NCBI GenBank assembly: GCA_902776375.1
Contig: CACYPV010000014.1
Coordinates: 1-59,191, forward strand
Direction: 5' to 3'
DNA from: an uncultured Ruminococcus sp.
GTDB taxonomy: Bacteria > Bacillota > Clostridia > Oscillospirales > Acutalibacteraceae
DNA: 59,191 nucleotides
The translations under genes were made by a program, and so were the position numbers. The stretch's first letter is position 1; each line of letters starts with the position of its first letter. The notes beneath the pieces are model-generated. The model worked only from the letters and a program-made list of their open reading frames with translations. It did not search any database and was not told the DNA's origin. Below, in pieces: positions 46,538-55,000 of this stretch.

Positions 46538-46918
46538 ATGCCAAGAACAAAGAAGGCTGCTGCTGCAGCGGAAAAAGAAGAAACAAAGGTAACCAAAGCT
46601 GCTGAAAAAGCAACTAAGGCTGTGGAAAAGGTTGCAGAGAAGGTTGAGGAGAAGAAAGCTCCCGCTAAGAAAGCTGCTCCTGCTAAGAAGGCTGCTCCTG
46701 CTAAGAAAGCTGCTCCCAAGAATCCCGCTGAAGCTAAAGTTGATTTCTTTGTAGAGTTCGGCGGCGTTCAGGTTTCCATCGAGAAGGTCATTGCTGACGT
46801 TAAGGCTACCTACGGCAAGGACGCTAAGAATGTTGCTGTATACCTCAAGCCCGAGGAAAGCAAGGCTTACTTTGTTGCTGACGGCGAAAGCGGCGAAATG
46901 GACGTTTTCTTCTGCTAA
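46538..46918 (+). CDS. DUF6465 protein with histone-H1-like Lys/Ala/Pro region
   Basis: The 126-residue product starts at ATG 46538 (AAAGAGGGA upstream); the longer frame runs through the promoter. Residues 1-65 are a basic Ala/Lys/Glu region ending in tandem PAKKAA repeats, like histone H1 tails. Residues 66-126 (VDFFVEFGGVQVSIEKVIAD ... KAYFVADGESGEMDVFF) match my memory of DUF6465. Codons GCT, AAG and GTT dominate, unlike neighbouring genes, in keeping with high expression. A nucleoid or RNA binding role is inference. Confidence 0.82.
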   Translation: MPRTKKAAAAAEKEETKVTKAAEKATKAVEKVAEKVEEKKAPAKKAAPAKKAAPAKKAAPKNPAEAKVDFFVEFGGVQVSIEKVIADVKATYGKDAKNVAVYLKPEESKAYFVADGESGEMDVFFC

Positions 46919-46963
46919 TCAGCAGCAAAACATTTCAAACACAATTTCAATTTCAACAAGAAC

Positions 46964-46988
46964 GGCTGTCGATAACGACAGCCTTTTT
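46964..46988 (+). terminator. Terminator of the DUF6465 gene
   Basis: GGCTGTCG/CGACAGCC with loop ATAA, then TTTTTG and more T. Confidence 0.93.
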
Positions 46989-47014
46989 GTTTTTTATGGG
47001 ACCGTTAATACAGA

Positions 47015-47037
47015 AAGGGCGGTCACCGACCGCCCTT
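47015..47037 (-). terminator. Terminator of the 171-residue protein gene
   Basis: AAGGGCGGTC/GACCGCCCTT with a 3-nt loop; TTTC follows on the minus strand. Confidence 0.7.
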
Positions 47038-47050
47038 AACTATCAACTGT

Positions 47051-47566
47051 TTATTCAAACAATTCCTCTATCGGAGATTCATCGTCGATAAACTCGTCGG
47101 CGATCTTCTCCACAACGTCCTTCTTCTCCGCCTTCGGGAAGGGGCTGGACGCGTATTCGCTCTCGTTGGAGCAGGCAACCGTGATATCCACTACGTCCTG
47201 CTTTTCAAAGCTTTCCTCTGCCTTCTTCTCAACGGGAGCCGCAAAAAGATCAGCGTTGCGGTTTTCAACGATTTTGCGGTAGCACTCGCGCGCGCGGGCG
47301 ATCTTCGCTTTGCAGTTGTCGATCAGCTCAACCAACTTCTGCTCGCGCTCGGTGCTCGGCTTCTCGCCCTTTTTGATCTGCTCGTAATAGCCCTTGCCCA
47401 GCGCGATGTAGGCGCGGTTCATCAGCTCGCTCTCGCTCTTCATAACATCTCTCAAACGGCAGAGCTTGGCGTCGGTGCGCTTTTTATCGATCAGGTTCTG
47501 AGTAACGGTCGAAATAGTATTTACCGCTGTTTCAAACCCGCTTTTCAATGTATCGAAAATAACCAT
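47051..47566 (-). CDS. Hypothetical 171-residue coiled-coil protein
   Basis: I do not recognise the family. Residues 1-110 are helical and charged (FDTLKSGFETAVNTISTVTQ; KLVELIDNCKAKIARARECY), resembling a small coiled-coil protein. Residues 110-171 are acidic and low in complexity (EKKAEESFEKQDVVD, DDESPIEELFE). There is no signal peptide. GGAGG lies 8 nt before the ATG. It has convergent and divergent neighbours, so it is probably monocistronic. Confidence 0.85.
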   Translation of the reverse strand: MVIFDTLKSGFETAVNTISTVTQNLIDKKRTDAKLCRLRDVMKSESELMNRAYIALGKGYYEQIKKGEKPSTEREQKLVELIDNCKAKIARARECYRKIVENRNADLFAAPVEKKAEESFEKQDVVDITVACSNESEYASSPFPKAEKKDVVEKIADEFIDDESPIEELFE

Positions 47567-47651
47567 ATTATAATCCTCCGGTTTTTGAAAAAACTTATAA
47601 TAGTATTATGACAGATAATTTTAATAAAATCAATATTTTTTTAAAATTTAC

Positions 47652-47680
47652 TTGTGAAAAACAGCTTGGGTTGGTATAAT
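47652..47680 (+). promoter_or_regulatory. Promoter of the CpXC gene
   Basis: TTGTGA (47652-47657), a 17-nt spacer and TATAAT (47675-47680). Confidence 0.75.
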
Positions 47681-47721
47681 AATACTTAAAGCTATCAGTT
47701 TTCGAAGGGAGAGACTCCGCA

Positions 47722-48423
47722 ATGTCTGAAAACAAGGTGAACAAAGCCGTGGTTTGCCCCAAGTGCGGCGAAATGAACAAGGCTGAAATATACACCGGCG
47801 TCAATGTCACGAAGCATAAAGAATACCGCGGGCGCGTGCTCAGCGGCTCGCTGTTCGAGTGGAACTGCCCGTCGTGCGGTTACAACGCGCGCCTCGCCTA
47901 CCCCACCCTTTACAACGATATGAAAAACAGGTTCATGGTGTATCTTATTCCCAAGATCGAGCGTTTTCAGCTCTGCGATAAGGAGCTCGAGGAAAAGTAC
48001 AGCAACCTGCGCAACATCACCAAGCGCGTAGTCCCCAACCTCAATTCCTTCAAAGAGAAGATCTTCATTTTCGAGTCCGGCCTCGACGACATGGCTATAG
48101 AGCTCACCAAGGTCGCCATAAGCCAAACCGTATCAAAAAAGCTGGGCGGTATCGAGGTGAAGGAAGGCTACCTGTCGATGTACGACCGCGAGAGCAACAC
48201 AATGGGCTTCACCTATTTTACAGGCAAAGACCGCAAGCCCTACGTGCAGACCGCGCGGCTTGAGATCTACGGCAAATCAAAGGACATAGTAGAAAACTTC
48301 GCCGTCAAGGACAAAAAGCTCAGGGGCTTTTTGAAAATCGACCGCGAGTGGGCGGAAAACATCCTATACCGCTACAAGCGCGCCAAAAAAATCGAAAAGC
48401 TGAACAAGCAAAAAGGCGAATAA
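47722..48423 (+). CDS. CpXC-domain zinc-binding protein
   Basis: The 233-residue product begins with a CpXC-type domain: Cys12-P-K-Cys15 and Cys49-P-S-Cys52 form a likely zinc site, with GSLFEWNCPSCGYNARLAYP typical of the family. The remainder is a mixed alpha/beta region ending in a basic helix (YRYKRAKKIEKLNKQKGE). The function of CpXC proteins is not established. AAGGGAG lies upstream of the ATG. It is flanked by its own promoter and terminator. Confidence 0.85.
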   Translation: MSENKVNKAVVCPKCGEMNKAEIYTGVNVTKHKEYRGRVLSGSLFEWNCPSCGYNARLAYPTLYNDMKNRFMVYLIPKIERFQLCDKELEEKYSNLRNITKRVVPNLNSFKEKIFIFESGLDDMAIELTKVAISQTVSKKLGGIEVKEGYLSMYDRESNTMGFTYFTGKDRKPYVQTARLEIYGKSKDIVENFAVKDKKLRGFLKIDREWAENILYRYKRAKKIEKLNKQKGE

Positions 48424-48427
48424 AACC

Positions 48428-48464
48428 AAACGGACAGCAGCGCAAAACGCACGGCTGTCCGTTT
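48428..48464 (+). terminator. Terminator between the CpXC and YoaK-like genes
   Basis: AAACGGACAGC pairs with GCTGTCCGTTT around a 15-nt loop. It can act on both converging transcripts. Confidence 0.75.
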
Positions 48465-48466
48465 AA

Positions 48467-49150
48467 TTATTTACCGGCATTTACCAGCGACGCGACCCGC
48501 AGCTTTTCGCTGATGTAATAGTAGTACGCGCACACCGTGAGCGCAATAGGCACAAAGCAAAACCAAATGCTGTGAACGCCGGCGAACAGGCTCGTACACC
48601 CCGCAAGCGCCACGCCAATGTGGAACGAAAGCAGCGTAAGCCAGTAAAACCTCGCCTTGCCGCCCGTCGATTTATCGCGCGACAAAACATAATTCGTCGT
48701 CAGTATAGCCGCCTGACGCACATTATTCGATGAAAAAATCGTTGAGCTCGAATTGCCGCCCGCTATTTTAAAGGCGTTCCATTGAATGGGAGCGACGAAC
48801 ATTATCGGAAAACATGCGATAACTCCGCCGCGCGCCAAAGCGATCACCCCGATGGCGACCACCGCGGCGGCGGAGCAGATCATGCTGACTATCTTCATGC
48901 TGAGCCTCACCTTGCGCCTGACAAGCACATAAAACACATTGCCGCCGCAATACACCAAAAAGCTCAGCGCCATGAACCAAATGAAGGTAAAATCGCCCTC
49001 GCACAAATCGAGCACCAGCTTGATAAGGTTGCCCGTCTGCGCGTTGGCAAAGATATCCAGGTAGTTGAATATGGTATAACCGCCCCAAAATCCGCCGATC
49101 ATTGCCGCGGCATAGTGCGCCAGCATCTGACGCCGTACGATCTTTTTCAT
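48467..49150 (-). CDS. YoaK/DUF1275 family membrane protein
   Basis: The 227-residue product has about six membrane helices. Family motifs are visible: GGYTIFNYLDIFANAQTGNL near residue 23 and GGNSSSTIFSSNNVRQ with TTNYVLSRDKSTGG near 130-160. DUF1275 proteins are integral membrane proteins of unknown transport function. The ribosome site is weak (GGGATGAG). It lies 53 nt after citrate synthase on the same strand, with a GGGTTCGG/CCGGACCC hairpin in between. Confidence 0.88.
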   Translation of the reverse strand: MKKIVRRQMLAHYAAAMIGGFWGGYTIFNYLDIFANAQTGNLIKLVLDLCEGDFTFIWFMALSFLVYCGGNVFYVLVRRKVRLSMKIVSMICSAAAVVAIGVIALARGGVIACFPIMFVAPIQWNAFKIAGGNSSSTIFSSNNVRQAAILTTNYVLSRDKSTGGKARFYWLTLLSFHIGVALAGCTSLFAGVHSIWFCFVPIALTVCAYYYYISEKLRVASLVNAGK

Positions 49151-49203
49151 CTTCGCTCATCCCAAAATCATAGGGTCCGGCAAACGTCCGAACCCTAATT
49201 GTT

Positions 49204-50574
49204 TTATTCTCTGTTTTTCAACGGTGTGTATTCCTTCTCGGTAGAAATGCTCATGTATGCGGGACGGATTATCTTGCCCCCGTTGACAAGCTCCTCCAAG
49301 CGGTGCGCGCTCCAGCCCGCGATACGCGCAGTGGCGAACAGCGGAGTGTAAAGCTCGCAGGGGATATCGAGCATGCTGTACAGCAGACCGCTGTAAAAAT
49401 CCACGTTAGAAGCCACGCCCTTGTATATCCTTCTCTTTTTGCCGATAACTATCGGAGCCAAACGCTCGACGCGCTCGTACAGATCAAAGTCATCCGAGTA
49501 TCCTTCGACGTGCGCAAGGGTCTGTACAGCGCCCTTTAGTATCTTCTGGCGCGGGTCGCTTATCGTGTAGACAGCGTGACCCATACCGTAGATAAGACCC
49601 TTCTTATCAAACACCTGCCTGTCGAGCAGCTTTTCAAGGTAAGCGGCTATAGCCTCGTCGTCCTTGCGATCCTTGACGTTCTTCTTGATATCCTCGAACA
49701 TCTCGAAAACCTTGACGTTCGCGCCGCCGTGCTTGGGTCCCTTAAGGGAAGCCAGCGCCGCCGAGATAGCCGAATATGTATCGGTTCCCGACGAGGTAAC
49801 TACGTGCGTGGTGAAGGTAGAGTTGTTACCGCCGCCGTGCTCCATGTGGAGGATAAGCGCCATGTCGAGCACCTTCGCCTCAAGCTCGGTGTACTTGCGG
49901 TCGGGACGCAGCAGCGAAAGGATGACCTCCGCCGTCGACATCGTGGGCTCCGCGTAGTGGATATAAAGACTCTTGTCGCGCAGATAATGGTTATACGCGT
50001 GGTAGCCGTAAACCGACAGCATCGGGAACACCGAAATAAGCTGGATGCACTGCCTGAGCACGTTATTTATTGAAGTGTCGTTCGCGTGCTTGTCATAGCA
50101 GAACAGCGTCAGCACGCTGCGCGCGATACTGTTCATCATGTCGTCGCTGGGCGCCTTAAGAATAACGTCGCGCACAAAGTTCTGCGGAAGTGTTCTGTAA
50201 CGCACAAGCAGTTCCTTAAAGGACTTAAGCTCCTCAGGCGCAGGCAGCTCGCCGAACAGCAGCAGATAAACTACCTCCTCAAAACCAAAGCGGTTGTCCT
50301 TCATTATGCCGTTAACTATATCGTTGACGTTGTAGCCGCGGTAATACAGCTCACCGTCGCAGGGCACCAGCTTTCCGTCCACCAGCTTATTCTGCTTAAT
50401 GGTGGAAATGTCGGTAAGACCCGTCAACACACCCTTTCCGTCAATGTCGCGCAAGCCTCTTTTTACGTCGTACTTACTGTAAAGGTTGTTGTCGATCTGT
50501 GAGTTTGCCGACATTTTCTCCGCGAGAACATCAATCTCGGGGGTAATATCCGAATAATCCCATTCGGTGTGCAT
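49204..50574 (-). CDS. gltA: Citrate synthase
   Basis: The enzyme condenses oxaloacetate and acetyl-CoA. In fermentative Clostridia it mainly feeds 2-oxoglutarate and glutamate synthesis. I chose ATG 50574 (456 residues, MHTEWDYSD) because GGAAGGAAG lies 8 nt upstream; the track-long start 21 nt earlier has none. Active-site motifs are HMEHGGGNNSTFTTH (about residues 245-259), GPKHGGAN near 284 and GHAVYTISDPR near 337. It is of the short-substrate-specific long form seen in Clostridia. It fits metabolically with the GltBD/GlnN cluster. Confidence 0.95.
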   Translation of the reverse strand: MHTEWDYSDITPEIDVLAEKMSANSQIDNNLYSKYDVKRGLRDIDGKGVLTGLTDISTIKQNKLVDGKLVPCDGELYYRGYNVNDIVNGIMKDNRFGFEEVVYLLLFGELPAPEELKSFKELLVRYRTLPQNFVRDVILKAPSDDMMNSIARSVLTLFCYDKHANDTSINNVLRQCIQLISVFPMLSVYGYHAYNHYLRDKSLYIHYAEPTMSTAEVILSLLRPDRKYTELEAKVLDMALILHMEHGGGNNSTFTTHVVTSSGTDTYSAISAALASLKGPKHGGANVKVFEMFEDIKKNVKDRKDDEAIAAYLEKLLDRQVFDKKGLIYGMGHAVYTISDPRQKILKGAVQTLAHVEGYSDDFDLYERVERLAPIVIGKKRRIYKGVASNVDFYSGLLYSMLDIPCELYTPLFATARIAGWSAHRLEELVNGGKIIRPAYMSISTEKEYTPLKNRE

Positions 50575-50630
50575 TAAAATCACTTCCTTCCGCAATCTAT
50601 CATAATACTATATATACTCTCGTAAATTGT

Positions 50631-50659
50631 ATTATATCACACTTTTTTAAAAAAGGCAA
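50631..50659 (-). promoter_or_regulatory. Citrate synthase promoter
   Basis: On the minus strand TTGCCT (50654-50659), a 17-nt spacer and TATAAT (50631-50636). Confidence 0.75.
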
Positions 50660-50690
50660 ATACAAAATAATAATATCCGCCGGCAAAGCA

Positions 50691-50715
50691 AAACGGAGCG
50701 ATGTCCGCTCCGTTT
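50691..50715 (-). terminator. Terminator of the Cof-type phosphatase gene
   Basis: AAACGGAGCG/CGCTCCGTTT with a 5-nt loop; TTTTGCTTTG follows on the minus strand. Confidence 0.85.
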
Positions 50716-50722
50716 ATTATCG

Positions 50723-51538
50723 CTAATAGTTATTCAAAACAAATTTATTCAATGTTTCTGCTATGCCGTCCTCGTCGTTTGACGGGCAAACGTAGTTTGC
50801 TATCTTCTTTATCTCGGGCTCGCCGTTAGCCATTGCCACGCCCATTCCCGCGTAGCCGATCATAGTCAGATCGTTGTAATTGTCGCCGAAGGCGATCAAC
50901 TCGTCGCGCTTCACGCCGAGCTTGTCGAGCAAAAGCGGAAGCATAGAGCCCTTTGAAATGCCGAAGGGCATGATCTCCAGAAAATACGGCGCGCTTTTGT
51001 AGATCTCAAGCAAACCGTCGTAGCGCTCAGACAGTATTTTTTGGTACTCGTCGAGCTCATACGGCTCTCCCGCGAGCAAGATCTTGTTTATATCAAACTT
51101 TATTTCCGACACAAAGTCATCCACCACGACCATCTCGGTCTTTAGAACGTCCTTCTCGATATCGGTATAGTCGTTGCGCTTGCTGTCCGCAAATATGCGC
51201 TTGTCGTCCCAGGTGATAACGGTGATGTTTGAATCCTTCAGCACGCTGACGATATCGGGCAGATACTCCCGCGGAAACAGCTTTGTGACGATCGGCTTGC
51301 CCGTGGCACATTCAATGATCTTGCCGCCGTTGAACGACATAACATAGCCGCCGTAAGAGTCCATGCGCAGATCACGTGCAATAGGCAAAACACCGAGCGG
51401 ATGACGTCCGGAAGCGATGACCAATCTTTTCCCCTGCGCCTGTGCCTCAAGCAGGGCGTAACGCGTGCGCGGGGTGATTTCTTTTCTTGAATTGGTGAGC
51501 GTACCGTCAATGTCGAGCGCGATAAGTTTATAATCCAT
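50723..51538 (-). CDS. Cof-type HAD-superfamily phosphatase
   Basis: The 271-residue product starts at 51538 (GGAGAGA upstream, MDYKLIALDIDGTL). The HAD motif I is DIDGT (residues 9-13). Motif IV is GDNYNDLTMIGYAGMGVAMAN near the C-terminus. A C2b-type cap lies in between. Cof-type enzymes dephosphorylate sugar phosphates or flavin and PLP-like compounds, and the substrate cannot be read from sequence. It has its own promoter and terminator. Confidence 0.93.
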   Translation of the reverse strand: MDYKLIALDIDGTLTNSRKEITPRTRYALLEAQAQGKRLVIASGRHPLGVLPIARDLRMDSYGGYVMSFNGGKIIECATGKPIVTKLFPREYLPDIVSVLKDSNITVITWDDKRIFADSKRNDYTDIEKDVLKTEMVVVDDFVSEIKFDINKILLAGEPYELDEYQKILSERYDGLLEIYKSAPYFLEIMPFGISKGSMLPLLLDKLGVKRDELIAFGDNYNDLTMIGYAGMGVAMANGEPEIKKIANYVCPSNDEDGIAETLNKFVLNNY

Positions 51539-51578
51539 ATTCTCTCTCCAAATCAGTATTAACACATCAATCAAGTGT

Positions 51579-51607
51579 ATTATACCACATTTTGTGGAGA
51601 AATGCAA
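51579..51607 (-). promoter_or_regulatory. Promoter of the Cof-type phosphatase gene
   Basis: On the minus strand TTGCAT (51602-51607), a 17-nt spacer and TATAAT (51579-51584). The spacer contains the dyad CCACA-AAA-TGTGG. Confidence 0.7.
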
Positions 51608-51676
51608 CTTTATTAACAAGATGTAAGACGTAACGCGGTTTTGTTAATATATTTGTAACAGTTATTAAGCCGTGCT

Positions 51677-51985
51677 TCAACCCCTGAACTGATACTTTTT
51701 CAAGTCGACAAACCCATCTGTTACCTCAACGCCCTCGGCTTCAAGCAGGTTTTTCTGCGCGTCAATACCGCCAAAGGCGAAGTCCGGAGCCAGCCTTCCG
51801 CGCGCGTTCACCACACGGTGGCAGGGTATCTCGCCCGGCGCGGGATTCACATGCAGCGCGTTGCCCACAGCCCGCGCGGCGTTGCCATTGCCCGCCATAG
51901 CCGCCACCTGCCCGTAGGTCGCGACTCGCCCCTTGGGTATCGATATTACCGCCTTGTAAATTCTGTCATAAAATCTTTCTGCCAT
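51677..51985 (-). CDS. Small MGMT-type (Ogt catalytic domain only) protein
   Basis: The 102-residue product is a lone alkyltransferase DNA-binding/catalytic domain: FYDRIYKAVISIPKGRVATY, GNALHVNP and the reactive cysteine in PCHRVV (Cys55). It repairs O6-alkylguanine in full-length relatives. Because Cys is kept rather than replaced by Trp or Ala, it is not a classic alkyltransferase-like (ATL) protein, although its length is ATL-like. GAGGT precedes the ATG. It lies just after the terminator of the giant gene. Confidence 0.88.
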   Translation of the reverse strand: MAERFYDRIYKAVISIPKGRVATYGQVAAMAGNGNAARAVGNALHVNPAPGEIPCHRVVNARGRLAPDFAFGGIDAQKNLLEAEGVEVTDGFVDLKKYQFRG

Positions 51986-52001
51986 AGTTACCTCAACAAA
52001 A

Positions 52002-52028
52002 GAGGGTCGCTCTTTCGAGCTGACCCTC
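52002..52028 (-). terminator. Terminator of the giant CBM-like gene
   Basis: GAGGGTCGCTC and GAGC(T)GACCCTC pair with loop TTTC. On the minus strand CTCTTTTGTTG follows. Confidence 0.88.
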
Positions 52029-52036
52029 CAAAAATG

Positions 52037-55000
52037 TTAGTTGTTTGAGCCTCCCCAATAAGTGGAAGCGTCGGAATAATTGTCAGAGAGTACGATCTCG
52101 TATCTCGTTTCGGGAACGTTGGTCTCCTGATTATAGGCTACATATGAGTATACATAGTAGGAGTACAATCTCATATTCTTGCCGGCATTGGTCGCCTTGT
52201 TCTCGTTTCCGCTCGCGTAAACATACTGGTAAGACTGCAGCGTGTTGGAATAACGGAAGGTGTTACTATTAACATCTTTCTTCAAGGTGTACTCACCGTT
52301 TGCGTTGGTTTCCGGCATATAGCCGCCGTCACTAAATACAACATGAGTTGAATCAGCAGGAATAACCGCTTCATATACATTGTCCTGACCTTCGACCGCG
52401 ATCATTTTTATTCCCGGCCAATAGCTTGCTTTAGAGCCGCCCCAGTAATGTACGCAAACAACATCCCAGCCTTGATTGTTTACAAATCTCACTGTCCTTT
52501 GTCCGCTCGGTGCGGTATCGCTGCCGTTGTTACCGCTTGTTACCGCCCACTTATTATCATATTCTTCGGACGGAGTCCAGATGTTTTCGCCGCTTGTCAA
52601 TTCAATGTCAACCGTTTGCTCGCCTGCACCGTTTCTCTTGTACTGATTCATCGGCAGATATCTGTAAATTATACCCGTGTTGAAGCCGCCTTCAACGTTC
52701 TTGGTTGCCTTTATCTCAGTTCCGTAGGCTATCTTCATAGCCTCTTCCTCACCGAGCGCGCGAGAAACATCATCAGAATGGTAAGCCTCAATGTTGGCTT
52801 TCAGCATTTCCTTGATAGCAGCGGCATTGGCTTCACCGGTATCACCGTTCACATAACCCGAAGAAACCGCATTCGCAAATGGCGTACCCGGATTATTATC
52901 CGTAACGCCGTTCATCGAATAGTAAACCACGCCGCCGCCCACAAACTGAGCGTCATCGTAAGGAAGGTTGCCCTGTCCGTTGTTCGAGTTGGGATCGAGC
53001 ACCTTAGACGGGCTGAAGAAGTCCGCAATGTAGAAGTTCTGCAGCAGATAGTCAACAAGTTCTTGGTTCGTGTTCTCACGGTGGATAATCTCAAAGTGCG
53101 AGAAGTCAACCTCGGAGCGCAGATCCTCTACGCCTGTTGTTCCCGATACAGTTCTCAAATATGTGTCGCCCTTTACACGGAACTTATAACTGGTTCCGGT
53201 GGCAAGCAAGGGGGCATTTGTTACAACCGTCGCATATCTTTCATCAACCGCGTACCACTTGGAGGCAGTTCCGATAGTGGGCTCGGCGTACTGTTGATAT
53301 GTGTAGTTAGTGCCAACAACGGTTGAGCCGTTGAGATATACGCTGTAGTGCCTTACGGTTTGGGTCATGTTTACCGTGGAAGTTACATTGTAAGTTCCGG
53401 TTTTTGTCTTTGTGGTATTTGCCGCGGCGATAGAGTAATTATAGTAATTATTACTGGGCCTAACACCTATAGCTGTCGCGGCAGCATTTGCCAAATCAGT
53501 AGTTGTGATATTGTCGGCAGTTTTGTATCTTACCTCGTAATTACTTACAGTGTAAGTTTTCAGCGTGTGCGAAGCTGCGAAGTTGGCGTTTGATGGATTT
53601 TCGTTGCCTGCCCATGTTGCGTCATACGGATAATTGATCATATCATCGCTTGTATCCTCGGGTGTTCCGTTGTCGTCAACCTCGGGATTATACTCGTAAT
53701 AGTTGAAGGTAAAGGTAACGTCAACATAAACATATGGTACGAACACAGCGGAATACGTTGTTTTAGAATCGTCGAACGGAATACCATTGGTAGTTGCAGT
53801 CTCAACAGAGTTTGCGATCGTTCGTGAGGTGGTGAAATATTCCGTTTCGCCGTCAACCTCCCAGCTCTCGTGACCATATCTTTGACCGCCGGATCTTGCA
53901 ATAGACTTTGTTGTTACCTTACCGATAATATTGATATCACCGTAATTTTCAAATAAGCTGTTTGCCTTTGCGTATTGTACGGTAAATGCGGTGCAAACCG
54001 TGCCAACGCCGGTAACAGAGGTTGTAGAAGTCTGGGTGATGATCGCCGAGCTTGTCGACGAAGCAACGCCGTGAATTCCCTCAACGGTCATAACCACGTT
54101 TGACATATCAAAGTAGCCGGGCTGGTTGCCGCTGACTGCGGGAATATTAACGGTATAGGTCTTGCTTTCAAGCGACATGATCTCAAAACCGTTGAATTGG
54201 CTCGGATCGTGAACGCTTACACTTACGGTATAAGTCACCACATCTGCGCCGTTTTGTGGGTTGCCGCCGCCATTTGAGGTATCTCCAATCATAGCGCCAA
54301 TCGATCCGTAAACCTTAACCGTGACCGTTACTACTCCATCAGGTTCACTAACAGTTGAAGCGACGGCAGTTATATCACCTGTCTCGCTTACCGAAACCTT
54401 GTTTGAGTTACTTGAATTATATGTTACCTTCGCACCTACACGTGCAGGCGCAATGTTAACACCCGTTTGTCCTGTATTCATTGCCGCACTTATAGCGTGT
54501 CTGGCATATGTTGGAACAAGAACACTCGAATCGCTTGCTGTTCCTATGTATGAACTGCCATCCTTTGAAAGGATATAGAAGTTAGCTGAATCGGGAATGT
54601 TCTCAATATTGCCGGTCTGCGCACTGGGCGAACTTCCGTTATCTACCCAACCTTGGAATATGATGTTTTTAACTTTGTTGCCGGTACCGTCTGTATTAAG
54701 TGTACGATCCTGATTTAGATATTTAGGCAAATCGATATAGTAGTAGTGATAAACATCAGTTGCATTACTATCTGCTCCGGGCATTTTGCCGTATCCCAAA
54801 TAGGTCATGCCAACACCGTTGTTCCAACCCATATCATTATAGTTGCCCCAGTGGTAAACTTTTAGGTGTTTCCAATTGGGCTCACTGGTTTCCCAGCTAA
54901 ATGGCTTTGCAAGATAAATCCTTCTGTAACCTTCGGCAACAGCAGGAGTTGATCCGGATTCCGGGCTAAAGGTTGATGAATACTGAACGCTCAAAGACTG

